Source: Acetobacteraceae bacterium
Lineage (GTDB): Bacteria > Pseudomonadota > Alphaproteobacteria > Acetobacterales > Acetobacteraceae
Assembly (NCBI GenBank): GCA_027482245.1
Contig: JAIXWG010000060.1
Span: 1 to 37,140 of the forward strand
Reading direction: 5' to 3'
Length of the DNA: 37,140 nt
The first letter of the stretch is position 1. Each line of letters opens with the position of its first letter. Made by a program: the position numbers and the translations under genes. Below the pieces are notes generated by a model, which did not search any database, was not told where the DNA came from, and saw only the letters and a list, made by a program, of their open reading frames with translations. Below are positions 8,002 through 15,914 of this stretch, piece after piece.

Positions 8002-8634
8002 ATGGGTGAGACGGTGTCAACCGGGCTGGAAGCCGTGCTGCCGGCGGGCTTCAACGCATCGCTGGAGACGCCGAAGGACGCCGCGGCACTGGCCCAGTTG
8101 AAGGAGGCCTGCGGCAAGGCCTTCAAGGACCACAACGGCTCCTGCTCCCACGCCGTCAACGCCATCGTCCGGACCATGCTGGGGCTGAGCGAGGCCGCTT
8201 GGCCGCAGCGCCAGGCGAACGATCTGGTGGCCTTCCTGACGCAGAGCGCGGATTGGGCGGCGGTGACGCTGGACCGCGCCTATGAACTGGCGCTGCAGGG
8301 CGTGCCGGTGGTGGGCGGCAAGGCGGAGAAGACGACGAACGGCCATGTGATCGTTGTCTATCCGGGGCTCCGCAAGCCGCGCGGCGGCTATGGCTACACG
8401 GACAAGACCGGTGCTGCGAAGACGGTGGCGCTGAAGGGGTCCTACCCGCTGGCGCTCTCCACCTCGCTGGGCTCCTGGCCCGGGGCGAAGAGCAACGGGG
8501 ACAAGACGGTATGGGACCCCTGGGGCAAGGACGAGGCCTTCGCACTGGTGGGTTTCTGGGCGCCGGCCAAGGCGGCGAGCGGGAAGCCGGATATCAGCGC
8601 GATGCTGCGGAAGGGGGGCGTAACGTTCGGGTAG
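8002..8634 (+). CDS. Hypothetical protein with NlpC/P60- or CHAP-like Cys-His pattern
   Basis: A 210-residue protein with a GGAGA ribosome binding site before ATG 8002. I do not recognise a named family. It shows a cysteine at the start of a helix (NGSCSHAV, C48), then QANDLVAFL at 71-79 and a strand with a histidine (TNGHVIVVYPG, H115). This order (Cys, Asn-containing helix, then GHV strand) resembles the core of NlpC/P60 and CHAP peptidoglycan hydrolases and T6SS amidases. The third polar residue is not obvious. There is no signal peptide or membrane segment, so if it acts on cell wall it needs another export route or works on something else. It is divergent from rpmJ and has no obvious immunity gene next to it. 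Confidence 0.6.
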   Translation: MGETVSTGLEAVLPAGFNASLETPKDAAALAQLKEACGKAFKDHNGSCSHAVNAIVRTMLGLSEAAWPQRQANDLVAFLTQSADWAAVTLDRAYELALQGVPVVGGKAEKTTNGHVIVVYPGLRKPRGGYGYTDKTGAAKTVALKGSYPLALSTSLGSWPGAKSNGDKTVWDPWGKDEAFALVGFWAPAKAASGKPDISAMLRKGGVTFG

Positions 8635-8652
8635 GGCCGGGCTGCGCAGCCC

Positions 8653-8690
8653 CCCACCCCAACCCTCCCCCGCAAGCGCGGGGGAGGGAG
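8653..8690. repeat. GC-rich palindromic intergenic repeat, copy 1
   Basis: CCCACCCCAACCC leads into a perfect 11-bp stem (8663-8673 with 8678-8688) and an AAGC loop. It lies between the convergent stops of the Cys-His protein and the acyl-CoA dehydrogenase homologue, so it may also end both transcripts. The same consensus occurs at 10663-10702, and a relative at 14801-14834. Confidence 0.75.
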
Positions 8691-8698
8691 CGTGGGCC

Positions 8699-9940
8699 TC
8701 AATCCGCCGCCAGCTTCCCGGCCGATTGTTCCTGCGCGATCAGCTTCAGCCAGCCGTCGCGGGTCTGGGGCAGTTTCCGGCCGAGGATCTGCTCCGCCAC
8801 CTGATTGCGCAGCACCTGCGCCGTGCCGCCGGCGATGGCGAACATGCGGGCGTCGCGGAGGTAGCGCTCCATCGGGTTGTCCTTCGAATAGCCCGCGGCA
8901 CCCCAGACCTGCAGCGCGCTGTTGGTGACGCGGATCGCCATCTCGCTGGCGAAGACCTTGGCCTGGGCGGCGGCCAGGCGGTCAGGAAAACCCGCCGGGC
9001 CGGCGCTGCGGGCGGCGCGGTGGATCAGGGCGCGGGCGGCCTCCAGCTCGATCGACATGTCGGCCAGCATCCAGCCGAGGCCCTGGAACTCCGCGATCGG
9101 CCGGCCGAACTGGCGGCGGGCGCCGGCGCGGGCGAGCGCGTGGTCATGCGCGCCGGCAGCCAGGCCCAGCGCCACCGTGGCCGCGCCGACGCGCTGGCCG
9201 TTATAGGCATCGATCAGCCGCCCGAAGCCGCGCTGCCAGCCGCCGGGCGCGCGCAGCACCATGTCGTCCGCCACCGCCAGGTCATGGAATTCCAGTTCCG
9301 CCTCCGGCATGCCGCAGAGGCCGAGGGAGGGGATGCGGCGCTTCACGACGAGGCCGGCGGGATCGCCCTCCCCGTTCCGGACCACGATGAAGCCGCCGAT
9401 TCCCTTGAACTCGCCGTCTTCCATGACACGGGCGAAGATGAGGTGGAGGCGGGAGACGCCGCCGCCGGTGATCCAGGTCTTGGCGCCGTTGATGATCCAG
9501 CGGTCGCCGCGCTTCACGGCGGTGGTGGCCATCTCCGTCGCGGCCGATCCGGCCTCGGGTTCCGTGATGCAGATGGCGGGCTTGTCGCCGGACAGCACGA
9601 TGCCGGCGGCGAGTTTTCGCTGCGCCGGCGTGCCATAGGCCATGATGGCGCCGACGGCGCCCATGTTCGCCTCCACCGCGATGCGGCCGCAGACGGCGCA
9701 GGCTTTCGAGAATTCCTCGACGACGAGGACCGCGTCCATGACCGACCCGCCCGGGCCGCCCCATTCGCGCGGAATGGTCAGGCCCATGAAGCCCGCTTCC
9801 GTCATGCGGCGGACCATGGACCAGGGATACTGCCCGCTGCGGTCGGTTTCCGCGGCCTGGGCGGCGGCTTCCTGCGCGAGTTCGCGGGCACGGTCGCGGA
9901 GTGCGGCCTGTTCCACCGTCGGGCCATCGGCAGCGCTCAT
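8699..9940 (-). CDS. Acyl-CoA dehydrogenase-fold enzyme lacking the usual catalytic Glu
   Basis: A 413-residue flavoprotein of the acyl-CoA dehydrogenase family. FAD-site motifs are present: ICITEPEAGSAATE (123-136) and WIINGAKTWITGG (148-160). The C-terminal YSKDNPMERYLRDARMFAI segment is also present. The position that holds the catalytic Glu in most members (EGT) is Gly here (IAGGTAQVLR, G371), and the alternative isovaleryl-type Glu position appears to be Gln (YNGQRVGA, Q249). R86 lies in CGRIAVEANMG. This pattern recalls 3-sulfinopropanoyl-CoA desulfinases, which have this fold but do not dehydrogenate. ATG 9940 overlaps the stop of the DUF533 gene by 4 nt (ATGA); the frame is open upstream to 10015. 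Confidence 0.85.
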   Translation of the reverse strand: MSAADGPTVEQAALRDRARELAQEAAAQAAETDRSGQYPWSMVRRMTEAGFMGLTIPREWGGPGGSVMDAVLVVEEFSKACAVCGRIAVEANMGAVGAIMAYGTPAQRKLAAGIVLSGDKPAICITEPEAGSAATEMATTAVKRGDRWIINGAKTWITGGGVSRLHLIFARVMEDGEFKGIGGFIVVRNGEGDPAGLVVKRRIPSLGLCGMPEAELEFHDLAVADDMVLRAPGGWQRGFGRLIDAYNGQRVGAATVALGLAAGAHDHALARAGARRQFGRPIAEFQGLGWMLADMSIELEAARALIHRAARSAGPAGFPDRLAAAQAKVFASEMAIRVTNSALQVWGAAGYSKDNPMERYLRDARMFAIAGGTAQVLRNQVAEQILGRKLPQTRDGWLKLIAQEQSAGKLAAD

Positions 9941-10632
9941 CCCTGCAACCTCTCCTCGATGGCCGCCGCGGCGGCCCGGTCCAGCTTCATGGCCTTCGCC
10001 AGGCGGTCGAGCCATTCCCGCTCCGGCGCCGATACCTCCCCCATCGCGGCCACGGCGGCGGCGTAGAGGCGCGCGCGGAGCATCGGGTCCGTCGCCTCCT
10101 TCGCCAAGGCCTCCGGCGTCATCGGCCGGTCGAAATCGGCAAGCACGAAGTCACGCTCCGCCGCATCCAGCCCGGCGGCGTCCAGCTGCTGGGCGATGGC
10201 GCGGCGTTCGGTGGCGTCCACGACGCCATCGGCCTTGGCTGCGGCGACCATGGCGCGGATCAGCAGCAGGGCCTCCGCATCCTCCGCGGCGGGCGCCTCG
10301 GGTTCGGGCGGCGCGGGGTCGGGCGCGCGGTTCCAGGGGGAAGCGCCGGTGGTCGGCATCCGCCGGGGCTCGGCAGGCTGCGACCACGGGCCCTGCACGT
10401 CGCGGACCGGGCGCGGCGCCGGGCGGGGCGTTTCCCGGGGGGCCGGTTCGGGCGCGCGCTGGCTGTTGCGGATCATCGCCTCGATCGCCGTGGCGGCGGC
10501 GGTGCCGAGGATGCGGCCGAGCTGGTTGGAGGTGCCGCGCCCGCCAAGGATGGAAGGGGTGGGGCGGCGCCGGCGCCGCGGGGGGGCGGCGGCACCACCG
10601 AGCAGGGCGCCGAGGACTCGGCCGAGATCCAT
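9937..10632 (-). CDS. YebE/DUF533 (TerB-like) family protein
   Basis: A 231-residue protein. The N-terminus MDLGRVLGALLGG is followed by an Arg-rich stretch, then a Pro-rich linker (about 55-115). The C-terminal 110 residues form an all-helical TerB-like/DUF533 domain, with RAMVAAAKADGVVDATERR and the closing APEREWLDRLAKAMKLD. Members such as E. coli YebE are poorly characterised, often envelope-stress associated. ATG 10632 was chosen over 10686 because it gives the family N-terminus and has a GGGAGACG ribosome binding site. The stop overlaps the acyl-CoA dehydrogenase homologue by 4 nt, so the two are translationally coupled; no functional link is known. Confidence 0.82.
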   Translation of the reverse strand: MDLGRVLGALLGGAAAPPRRRRRPTPSILGGRGTSNQLGRILGTAAATAIEAMIRNSQRAPEPAPRETPRPAPRPVRDVQGPWSQPAEPRRMPTTGASPWNRAPDPAPPEPEAPAAEDAEALLLIRAMVAAAKADGVVDATERRAIAQQLDAAGLDAAERDFVLADFDRPMTPEALAKEATDPMLRARLYAAAVAAMGEVSAPEREWLDRLAKAMKLDRAAAAAIEERLQG

Positions 10633-10662
10633 CGCTTCGTCTCCCGTGACGGGTTCGATATC

Positions 10663-10702
10663 CCCCACCCCAACCCTCCCCCGCAAGCGCGAGGGAGGGA
10701 GT
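10663..10702. repeat. GC-rich palindromic intergenic repeat, copy 2
   Basis: Same consensus as at 8653: CCCACCCCAACCC, then a CCCTCCCCCGC arm (10674-10684), an AAGC loop and the right arm (10689-10699) with one mismatch. On the plus strand it is followed by GTTTTC. It fills most of the 75-nt gap between the AsmA-like gene and the DUF533 gene. Confidence 0.75.
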
Positions 10703-10707
10703 TTTCG

Positions 10708-13257
10708 TCACCGTCCGAGCAGGCCGCGCAGCAGGTCGGCGGGCTGGGGGATGCCCGGGCGGCGTTCGGGCGCGGGCGCGGCTTCCGGGGCGGGTGCCGC
10801 CGCCGCGGGTGCGGGCCGGGCGGCGGGGACGGCGCCCTCACGCCCGCCGCGCGCGGCGGTCAGGGCGGGGCCGCAATCCGGCAGGGCCGCGGGGCGCGCC
10901 GCAGTGCCGCCGCGCGGCGCCAGCGCGCCCAGCACGGCGCCGAGGTCGCCGCCCACCTGCCCGGCCAGGCTGCCGAGCACCGCCGCCAGGTTTTCCGCCC
11001 GCACGCCGCGATAGGCCGGGTTGGCCAGCGTGCCGCCGAGATCGGCGGAGACGCGCACCTCCGCCCCCGCGGCGCGGACATCGTGCAGCATGCGCAGGCT
11101 TAAGGCCTCATCGGCCAGGTTGATGCTGCCGGTGCCGGCGACCTTGGCCGCCGGGCTGTCCAGCAGCAGGGTGGACAGGCGCGCGGTGCCGCCTTCCGCA
11201 TCGGCGCGGATGGCGATGCATTCGATCGGCAGGCGGTTGGGTAGCGGCGGCAGCACCGGCACGCGTTCGCGCAGCCCCGCCTGGACGGGCTGGACCAGCG
11301 CGGGCTCCGCGAAGCCGCCGAGCATCGCCAGGCCAAGATGGCCGGTCAGCGTGGCGGCGACCTGGCGCAGCCCGGTGCCCTGGCCGCGGAGATCGGCATC
11401 GATCTCCGCGCGGCCGGACAGGCGTTCGGGCTGCCCCGCCATGGCCTGCAGCGCCGTGAGGTCGAGCCCGGGCGAGCGGGCGACGAGGCGGAGCGTCGGC
11501 GTCTCCGCCCGCGCATCGGCGGAGAGGTCGAGGGAGAGCGGCCCCGCCGGCGTCTGCGCCGTGAGGGGCGAGACCCCGCCACGCCCGGCATCCACCTTCA
11601 CCGGCACCACCACCTGCCGCCAGGCCTGGCCGTTCAGGGTCAGGGACGCGACCTCGATGCGGAGGTCGGCATCGAAGACCCGCAGCGCCGCCATGGGCAG
11701 GGCGATGTCCGGGATCACGCGACCCGACGGCGCGGCCGCGGGCGCGGGGGGGGCGGGCGTGCCGGCAGCGGGGGCGGCGGCCGGCGCCGGGGAAGCAGCG
11801 CGCAGCGCATCCAGGTCGAGTCGCGGGGAGGCCAAGCGGCCCGTGATGCCGGGACGCTCCCCCACCACCAGCGTCAGCTCGCCCGCGGCCTCGCCAGCCG
11901 AGGAGGAGAGGCGGAGGTCCCGCAGATGCGCGCCGCCGGCGAAGCCGGGCGTCCGTTCGGCGAGGCGGGTCGCGAGTTTCACCTCCCGCACCGCCGGCAG
12001 GGCGGTGCCGGCCAGCGGCGACAGGGCGGCAAGGTCCGCGGCCTCCGCCGCCACGGCCAGGTCCACGCCGGACAGGGCGCGCGCATCGGCGATGCGGCCC
12101 GCGATCGTGGCGAAGGCGCCCGTCATTTCCAGCCGGACATCGACGGGCAGCGGCCCCGGCGCCTGGCCGGCCAGCTGCGCGGGGGTGCCGAGGCGGCCGC
12201 TGACGCGCAGCGGCTGGTCGGCGAGCCGGGCCTCCGCCTGGATAGTCATCGGCGCGTCGGGGCGTTCGGCCGTGATCGCCGCGCTGGCGAGGCGAAGGCC
12301 GGGGCGCAGCGTGGAGAGGTCCGACTCGCCGATGCGCAAGTTGAGGCCGGACAGGGTGGCGAGCGTCCCGCCCGTGCCGGTGGCGGCGCCGGCCAGCGCC
12401 ACGTCCCGCAGCGGCGGCAGCGGCACGTCCGGCATCAGGGGGGCGAGGCGCGTGAGGTCCGCGGCGCGGCCCGTGACCTCCACATTCCAGGCCTGGCCGG
12501 CGGCCAGCGTGCCGCGCAGCTGCGCCTCCGCGCCCAGGCTCGCCAGGCGGAGGTCGAGGGGCCAGGGCTCCGCTGCGCCGAAGGCCGCGAGGGTGCCGCC
12601 ATGGAAGGCGATGGAGACCGGCTGGCCGCGCAGCGCGACATCGCCTTCCGCCCGCAGCGGGCCGGCGGCGGGGGCGGCGGCCTCGATCCGCGCCAGGCCG
12701 ACGGTCTCGGTGCGGCCGCCCGGGCGGCCATCCCGCCAGGTGACGGTGCCGCGTTCGACCCGCAGCGAATCGACGGCGATCTGCAGGGGCTGGCGGGGGG
12801 TGGCGGGGGTCGCGGGGGCGCCGGGCGCGGCGGGGGCGGCGCGTTCGAACTGCCAGTTGGCGCGGCCATCGGCACGGGTTTCGAGCAGCAGGTCCGGCGC
12901 CACCACCACCACGCGGGCGATCTCCACCCGGCGGGACAGCAGGGGCAGCAGCGCAGCCTGCACCTCCATCCGCTCCGCGGTCAGCATGGCGGGGCGGCTG
13001 AAGCCCTCCCCATTCGTCAGGCTGATGTCGCGCAGCTCCACGGTCGGGCGCAGCGAGAGGGCGAGGCGCATCTGCCCGACCTCGAAGCGCCGTCCCGTCG
13101 CCTGTTCCACGGCGGCCACGAGGCGGGGGCGCAGCTTCTCCGGGTCCAGGAAGACATAGGCGGCACCGGCCGCGGCAACCGGCACCGCGACGACGACGGC
13201 CAGCACCACCCAGGGCCAGCGGCGGCGGCGGGGCTGCGGGGCGGTGGTGTCGGACAC
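10708..13257 (-). CDS. AsmA family protein
   Basis: An 849-residue inner-membrane-anchored protein. Residues 1-13 are polar and Arg-rich, residues 14-36 form one transmembrane helix (WPWVVLAVVVAVPVAAAGAA), and an AsmA N-terminal domain follows (DPEKLRPRLVAAVEQATGRRF, about 38-58). The rest is a long repetitive beta-rich periplasmic region with an Ala/Pro linker near 495-515 and an Ala/Pro-rich tail. AsmA-like proteins are thought to bridge inner and outer membranes and move or balance phospholipids. The start is GTG 13257 with a GGGAG ribosome binding site. The stop lies 75 nt before the DUF533 gene, separated by the palindromic repeat. Confidence 0.9.
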   Translation of the reverse strand: MSDTTAPQPRRRRWPWVVLAVVVAVPVAAAGAAYVFLDPEKLRPRLVAAVEQATGRRFEVGQMRLALSLRPTVELRDISLTNGEGFSRPAMLTAERMEVQAALLPLLSRRVEIARVVVVAPDLLLETRADGRANWQFERAAPAAPGAPATPATPRQPLQIAVDSLRVERGTVTWRDGRPGGRTETVGLARIEAAAPAAGPLRAEGDVALRGQPVSIAFHGGTLAAFGAAEPWPLDLRLASLGAEAQLRGTLAAGQAWNVEVTGRAADLTRLAPLMPDVPLPPLRDVALAGAATGTGGTLATLSGLNLRIGESDLSTLRPGLRLASAAITAERPDAPMTIQAEARLADQPLRVSGRLGTPAQLAGQAPGPLPVDVRLEMTGAFATIAGRIADARALSGVDLAVAAEAADLAALSPLAGTALPAVREVKLATRLAERTPGFAGGAHLRDLRLSSSAGEAAGELTLVVGERPGITGRLASPRLDLDALRAASPAPAAAPAAGTPAPPAPAAAPSGRVIPDIALPMAALRVFDADLRIEVASLTLNGQAWRQVVVPVKVDAGRGGVSPLTAQTPAGPLSLDLSADARAETPTLRLVARSPGLDLTALQAMAGQPERLSGRAEIDADLRGQGTGLRQVAATLTGHLGLAMLGGFAEPALVQPVQAGLRERVPVLPPLPNRLPIECIAIRADAEGGTARLSTLLLDSPAAKVAGTGSINLADEALSLRMLHDVRAAGAEVRVSADLGGTLANPAYRGVRAENLAAVLGSLAGQVGGDLGAVLGALAPRGGTAARPAALPDCGPALTAARGGREGAVPAARPAPAAAAPAPEAAPAPERRPGIPQPADLLRGLLGR

Positions 13258-13305
13258 TGGCGGAAACTCCCGGTTTGCGGCTTCAACGCATCCGGGCGGG
13301 ATCGT

Positions 13306-14289
13306 TCAGGCCGTCCGCCGTGCCTTTGGCGTGCGCGGCACTTCGAACCCCAGGAAGGTGAAGCTCTCCTTCATATGGGGGGGCAGCGGCGCCGACACTT
13401 CAAGTATCCCGCCGGCGGGATGCGGCAGGCGCAGCGCGCGGGCGTGCAGGTGGAGCTGGTTGGGCAGCCCCTCCAGATGCGCGGCGGTGCCGCCATACTT
13501 GCCGTCGCCGAGGATCGGGCAGCCCAGCGCTTCCGCCGCATGGACGCGGAGCTGGTGGGTGCGGCCGGTATGGGGCTTCATCTCCAGCCAGGCGGCGCGG
13601 CGGCGCACCGCGTCCAGGATGCGGAAATCGGTGCTGGCGCGGGCGGCGTTGCGGTCCCCGGGCTCGGCGGGGACGGTGCGTTCGCCGCGCGGGCCGCCGG
13701 TGCGGGTCAGCGCCATCTCGATCGTGCCGGCGGGGGGCGTCGGTTCGCCGATGACGACGGCCCAGTAGGTCTTCTCCACGTCCCGGCCGCGGAAGGCGCT
13801 CGCGAGCTTCGCGGCGCTGCCGACGGTGCGGGCCAGGACCATGACGCCGGAGGTATCGCGGTCCAGCCGGTGCACCAGGCGGGGGCGGTCCTCGGCCTCG
13901 AACTTCAGGGCATCGAGCATGCCATCGAGGTGCTTGGTGATGTTGGGGCCGCCCTGCACGGGCAGGCCATGCGGCTTGTCGATCACCAGGACCTCATGGT
14001 CCTTGTAGATGACCATGCGCTCCAGCGCCTTGGCATCCCGCTCATCCACCGGCTTGGGCGCGCGGGGCAGCTTCGCCAGCGGGTTCTCCGCGATGGGGGG
14101 GATGCGGACTTCCTGGCCGGCGAGGAGGCGGGTGTTGGCCTCCGCCCGCTTGCCCTCCACCCGGATCTGCCCGGTGCGCAGCATCTTCTGCAGGGCGCCC
14201 TGCGTCAGCGCGGGCACGTGGCGCTTCAGCCAGCGGTCGAGGCGGGTGTCGTTCTCATCGGCGGAGACGGTCTTGAGCTGCACGGTCAT
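13306..14289 (-). CDS. RluC/RluD-type 23S rRNA pseudouridine synthase
   Basis: A 327-residue RluA-family enzyme converting uridine to pseudouridine in 23S rRNA. An S4 RNA-binding domain covers about 15-65 (TRLDRWLKRHVPALTQGALQ). The catalytic domain follows with VLVIDKPHGLPVQGG at 100-114 and the HRLDRDTSG motif, catalytic Asp D143. The GRTHQLRVH and CPILGDGKYGG segments near the C-terminus are typical. RluC (sites 955, 2504, 2580 in E. coli) is the likely subfamily, but RluD is not excluded. The frame is open to 14784, but ATG 14289 begins the S4-domain N-terminus and agrees with family length. Confidence 0.9.
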   Translation of the reverse strand: MTVQLKTVSADENDTRLDRWLKRHVPALTQGALQKMLRTGQIRVEGKRAEANTRLLAGQEVRIPPIAENPLAKLPRAPKPVDERDAKALERMVIYKDHEVLVIDKPHGLPVQGGPNITKHLDGMLDALKFEAEDRPRLVHRLDRDTSGVMVLARTVGSAAKLASAFRGRDVEKTYWAVVIGEPTPPAGTIEMALTRTGGPRGERTVPAEPGDRNAARASTDFRILDAVRRRAAWLEMKPHTGRTHQLRVHAAEALGCPILGDGKYGGTAAHLEGLPNQLHLHARALRLPHPAGGILEVSAPLPPHMKESFTFLGFEVPRTPKARRTA

Positions 14290-14335
14290 GATGGCGGGGA
14301 TGTAGCACGAAGCCCCGCCTTGGCACGCAGGGTGT

Positions 14336-14803
14336 TCAGCCGGGCCCCTGCCCCGCGAAGGCGCGGGCGGCGGCAAGGAGCGCGGCGAGGCCGGAATCGG
14401 GCAGCGCGTCGGAGGCACGCACCAGGTCCAGCAGCATGCGCGGGCGCGTCGGCAGCAGCGGGCGATAGGGGCCGACGCGCTGTTCGGTCTCCAGCCCCTC
14501 GAAGAAGAAGGCGACATCGACGCCGAGCGCCGCCGCGAGCGCGGGCAGGCGCGTGGCGGGGATGGCGTTGCGCCCGGCCTCGTATTTCCGCGCCTGGGGG
14601 GTGGAGACGCCGAGATGGGCGCCGAGTTCGGCCAGCGAGACACCGCGCTGGATGCGGGCTTCCCGGATGCGGCGGCCGACATGAAGGTCCGCGCCCGCGA
14701 CCTGGTCGGGGCTGGACGCCAGCGGGGCCGGCCGCGGCGTGACGGCGGCGCGCGCCAGGGCGAGGCCCTCTCCCGCGCGCCCACGAGCCGCAGTTCCCCT
14801 CAC
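14336..14803 (-). CDS. XRE-family transcriptional regulator
   Basis: A DNA-binding protein with a Cro/C1-type helix-turn-helix at about residues 42-101: VGRRIREARIQRGVSLAEL, then GVSTPQARKYEAGRN and the capping ALGVDVAFFFEGL. The C-terminal 50 residues are a short Leu/Arg-rich tail. The start is uncertain: there is no ATG close to the domain. GTG 14803 gives 155 residues with about 40 extra N-terminal residues, and its ribosome-binding-like AGAGGG lies inside the palindromic repeat at 14801-14834. The frame continues to 15217, but that part overlaps the GH16 gene. It lies 46 nt upstream of the rluC-like gene. The operator is unknown. Confidence 0.75.
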   Translation of the reverse strand: MRGTAARGRAGEGLALARAAVTPRPAPLASSPDQVAGADLHVGRRIREARIQRGVSLAELGAHLGVSTPQARKYEAGRNAIPATRLPALAAALGVDVAFFFEGLETEQRVGPYRPLLPTRPRMLLDLVRASDALPDSGLAALLAAARAFAGQGPG

Positions 14804-14834
14804 CCAACCCTCTCCCCCCCGGGGGGGGAGAGGG
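14801..14834. repeat. GC-rich palindromic intergenic repeat, copy 3 (variant)
   Basis: CACCCAACCC leads into 13-nt arms (14808-14820 and 14822-14834) meeting at a C-run/G-run junction. It shares the CACCCAACCCTC start with the copies at 8653 and 10663 but has a different arm core. It separates the XRE gene from the GH16 gene and overlaps the proposed XRE start region. Confidence 0.7.
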
Positions 14835-14868
14835 CCTTCGGACGCGGCGGGGATGGGCTGGCGGCGGG

Positions 14869-15774
14869 TCAGATGAACCACTGGCCGGTGGATTCGAAGT
14901 TGGACGTGACATGCGCGGCGGCGGCCGCCCAATCCACCTGGCCATTGACCCGGAAGGCGGACCAGGGGTCGTCGATATCGGCCACGATCGGCGCGGGGGC
15001 GCTGGCGACGGCGTCCGGCACCACGGTGTTGACGACGCCGACGACGGTTTCCACCACCGGCGCCACCACGGTTTCCGCCACGGGCGCTGCGGCCGGCGCA
15101 GCCGGCGCGCTGGCACCGTCGCCGCGGCCGGGGGTGTAGGCGGAAACGCGCACCCAATCGACCTCGATGTTCACCTCGCCGGGGGTCGATCCGTTCGGGC
15201 CGCCGCCATACCACCATTCGCTGTCGGCCAGGACATGGCCCTGGATGCCAAGGGACATGGGCTGGTCCGGCACGTCATGCGTCATGCGCCCGGCCTGCTG
15301 GCCATCGACGTAGAGCGTGAGGTTGCCCGGCGTCCAATCCAGCCGGTAGGTGTGCCAGTCCGCCACATCGGTGCCGATATACTGCGTCTCCCACGGGTTG
15401 CCGTGGTTGGTGAAGGCGAAGCCCTGCCGGTCGCCGCGATGGGTCTCGACGATGTCGACCTCATCCGACCAGGTGTTGTTGGTGGGCCAGAGGAGGATGA
15501 CGCCGGCCGTGCCCTGCCCTTCCTCGATCCGCGCGCGGAATTCGTAGGAGCCGTAGACCTGGCCCTCGGGGATGGTGGACAGCCCGCCGGCGACCCAGCC
15601 GCCGCCCTGGCGTTCGATGGACACGTCGAGGATGCCGCTGTGCACGCTGACCTGGTTCGGCTGCCACGCGAAGGCGCCGTTGCCATATTCGCCTGAATAG
15701 AGCGTACGCCAATTGCCGCGGTCCAGAGAACCGCCATTGAAGTCGTCAAAAAACACGGTGGAGAAGTCGGCCAT
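14869..15774 (-). CDS. Glycoside hydrolase family 16 protein
   Basis: A 301-residue GH16 enzyme (beta-glucanase/agarase/carrageenase superfamily). The fold opens with FFDDFNGGSLDRGNW (8-22). The catalytic motif is EVDIVE: nucleophile E105, D107 and acid/base E110. FRARIEEGQGTAGVILLWP (79-97) and the C-terminal VNIEVDWVRV strand are typical. After the domain comes an Ala/Pro/Val linker and a 45-residue tail ending in QWFI. There is no N-terminal signal peptide, which is unusual for GH16; type I secretion through the C-terminus is one possibility. ATG 15774 has a GAAGGGA ribosome binding site; 15795 is an alternative start. The substrate is unknown, but an exopolysaccharide-processing role is likely. 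Confidence 0.88.
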   Translation of the reverse strand: MADFSTVFFDDFNGGSLDRGNWRTLYSGEYGNGAFAWQPNQVSVHSGILDVSIERQGGGWVAGGLSTIPEGQVYGSYEFRARIEEGQGTAGVILLWPTNNTWSDEVDIVETHRGDRQGFAFTNHGNPWETQYIGTDVADWHTYRLDWTPGNLTLYVDGQQAGRMTHDVPDQPMSLGIQGHVLADSEWWYGGGPNGSTPGEVNIEVDWVRVSAYTPGRGDGASAPAAPAAAPVAETVVAPVVETVVGVVNTVVPDAVASAPAPIVADIDDPWSAFRVNGQVDWAAAAAHVTSNFESTGQWFI

Positions 15775-15819
15775 CAATCTGGTCCCTTCCGTCAAATTGG
15801 GACCCCCAGGGGTGGAAGG

Positions 15820-15849
15820 GTTCTACTCACCGACCCGTGTACAGGACAA
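15820..15849 (-). promoter_or_regulatory. Candidate promoter of the GH16 gene
   Basis: On the minus strand TTGTCC (15849-15844) and TAGAAC (15825-15820), each 4 of 6 to consensus, are separated by 18 nt and lie about 45 nt upstream of ATG 15774. The rest of the 140-nt gap to crcB shows nothing else clear. Confidence 0.3.
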
Positions 15850-15914
15850 TGCCGCTTGTGCCGGGCGAAGGGTTCAAAGCGCCGGGGTGGCGTCTTCGAC
15901 TTGCGGTTGATTCA

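Noticed and set aside
11338..14742. Very long plus-strand open frame (over 1100 codons) opposite the AsmA-like and rluC-like genes
   Set aside because: Antisense shadow of GC-rich coding DNA: composition is Gly/Arg/His/Gln-rich, with no domain and no ribosome binding site; the minus-strand genes have clear families.
14804..15217. Longer form of the XRE regulator starting at 15217
   Set aside because: The added part overlaps the GH16 gene and gives a low-complexity Arg/Gly sequence without homology-like features.
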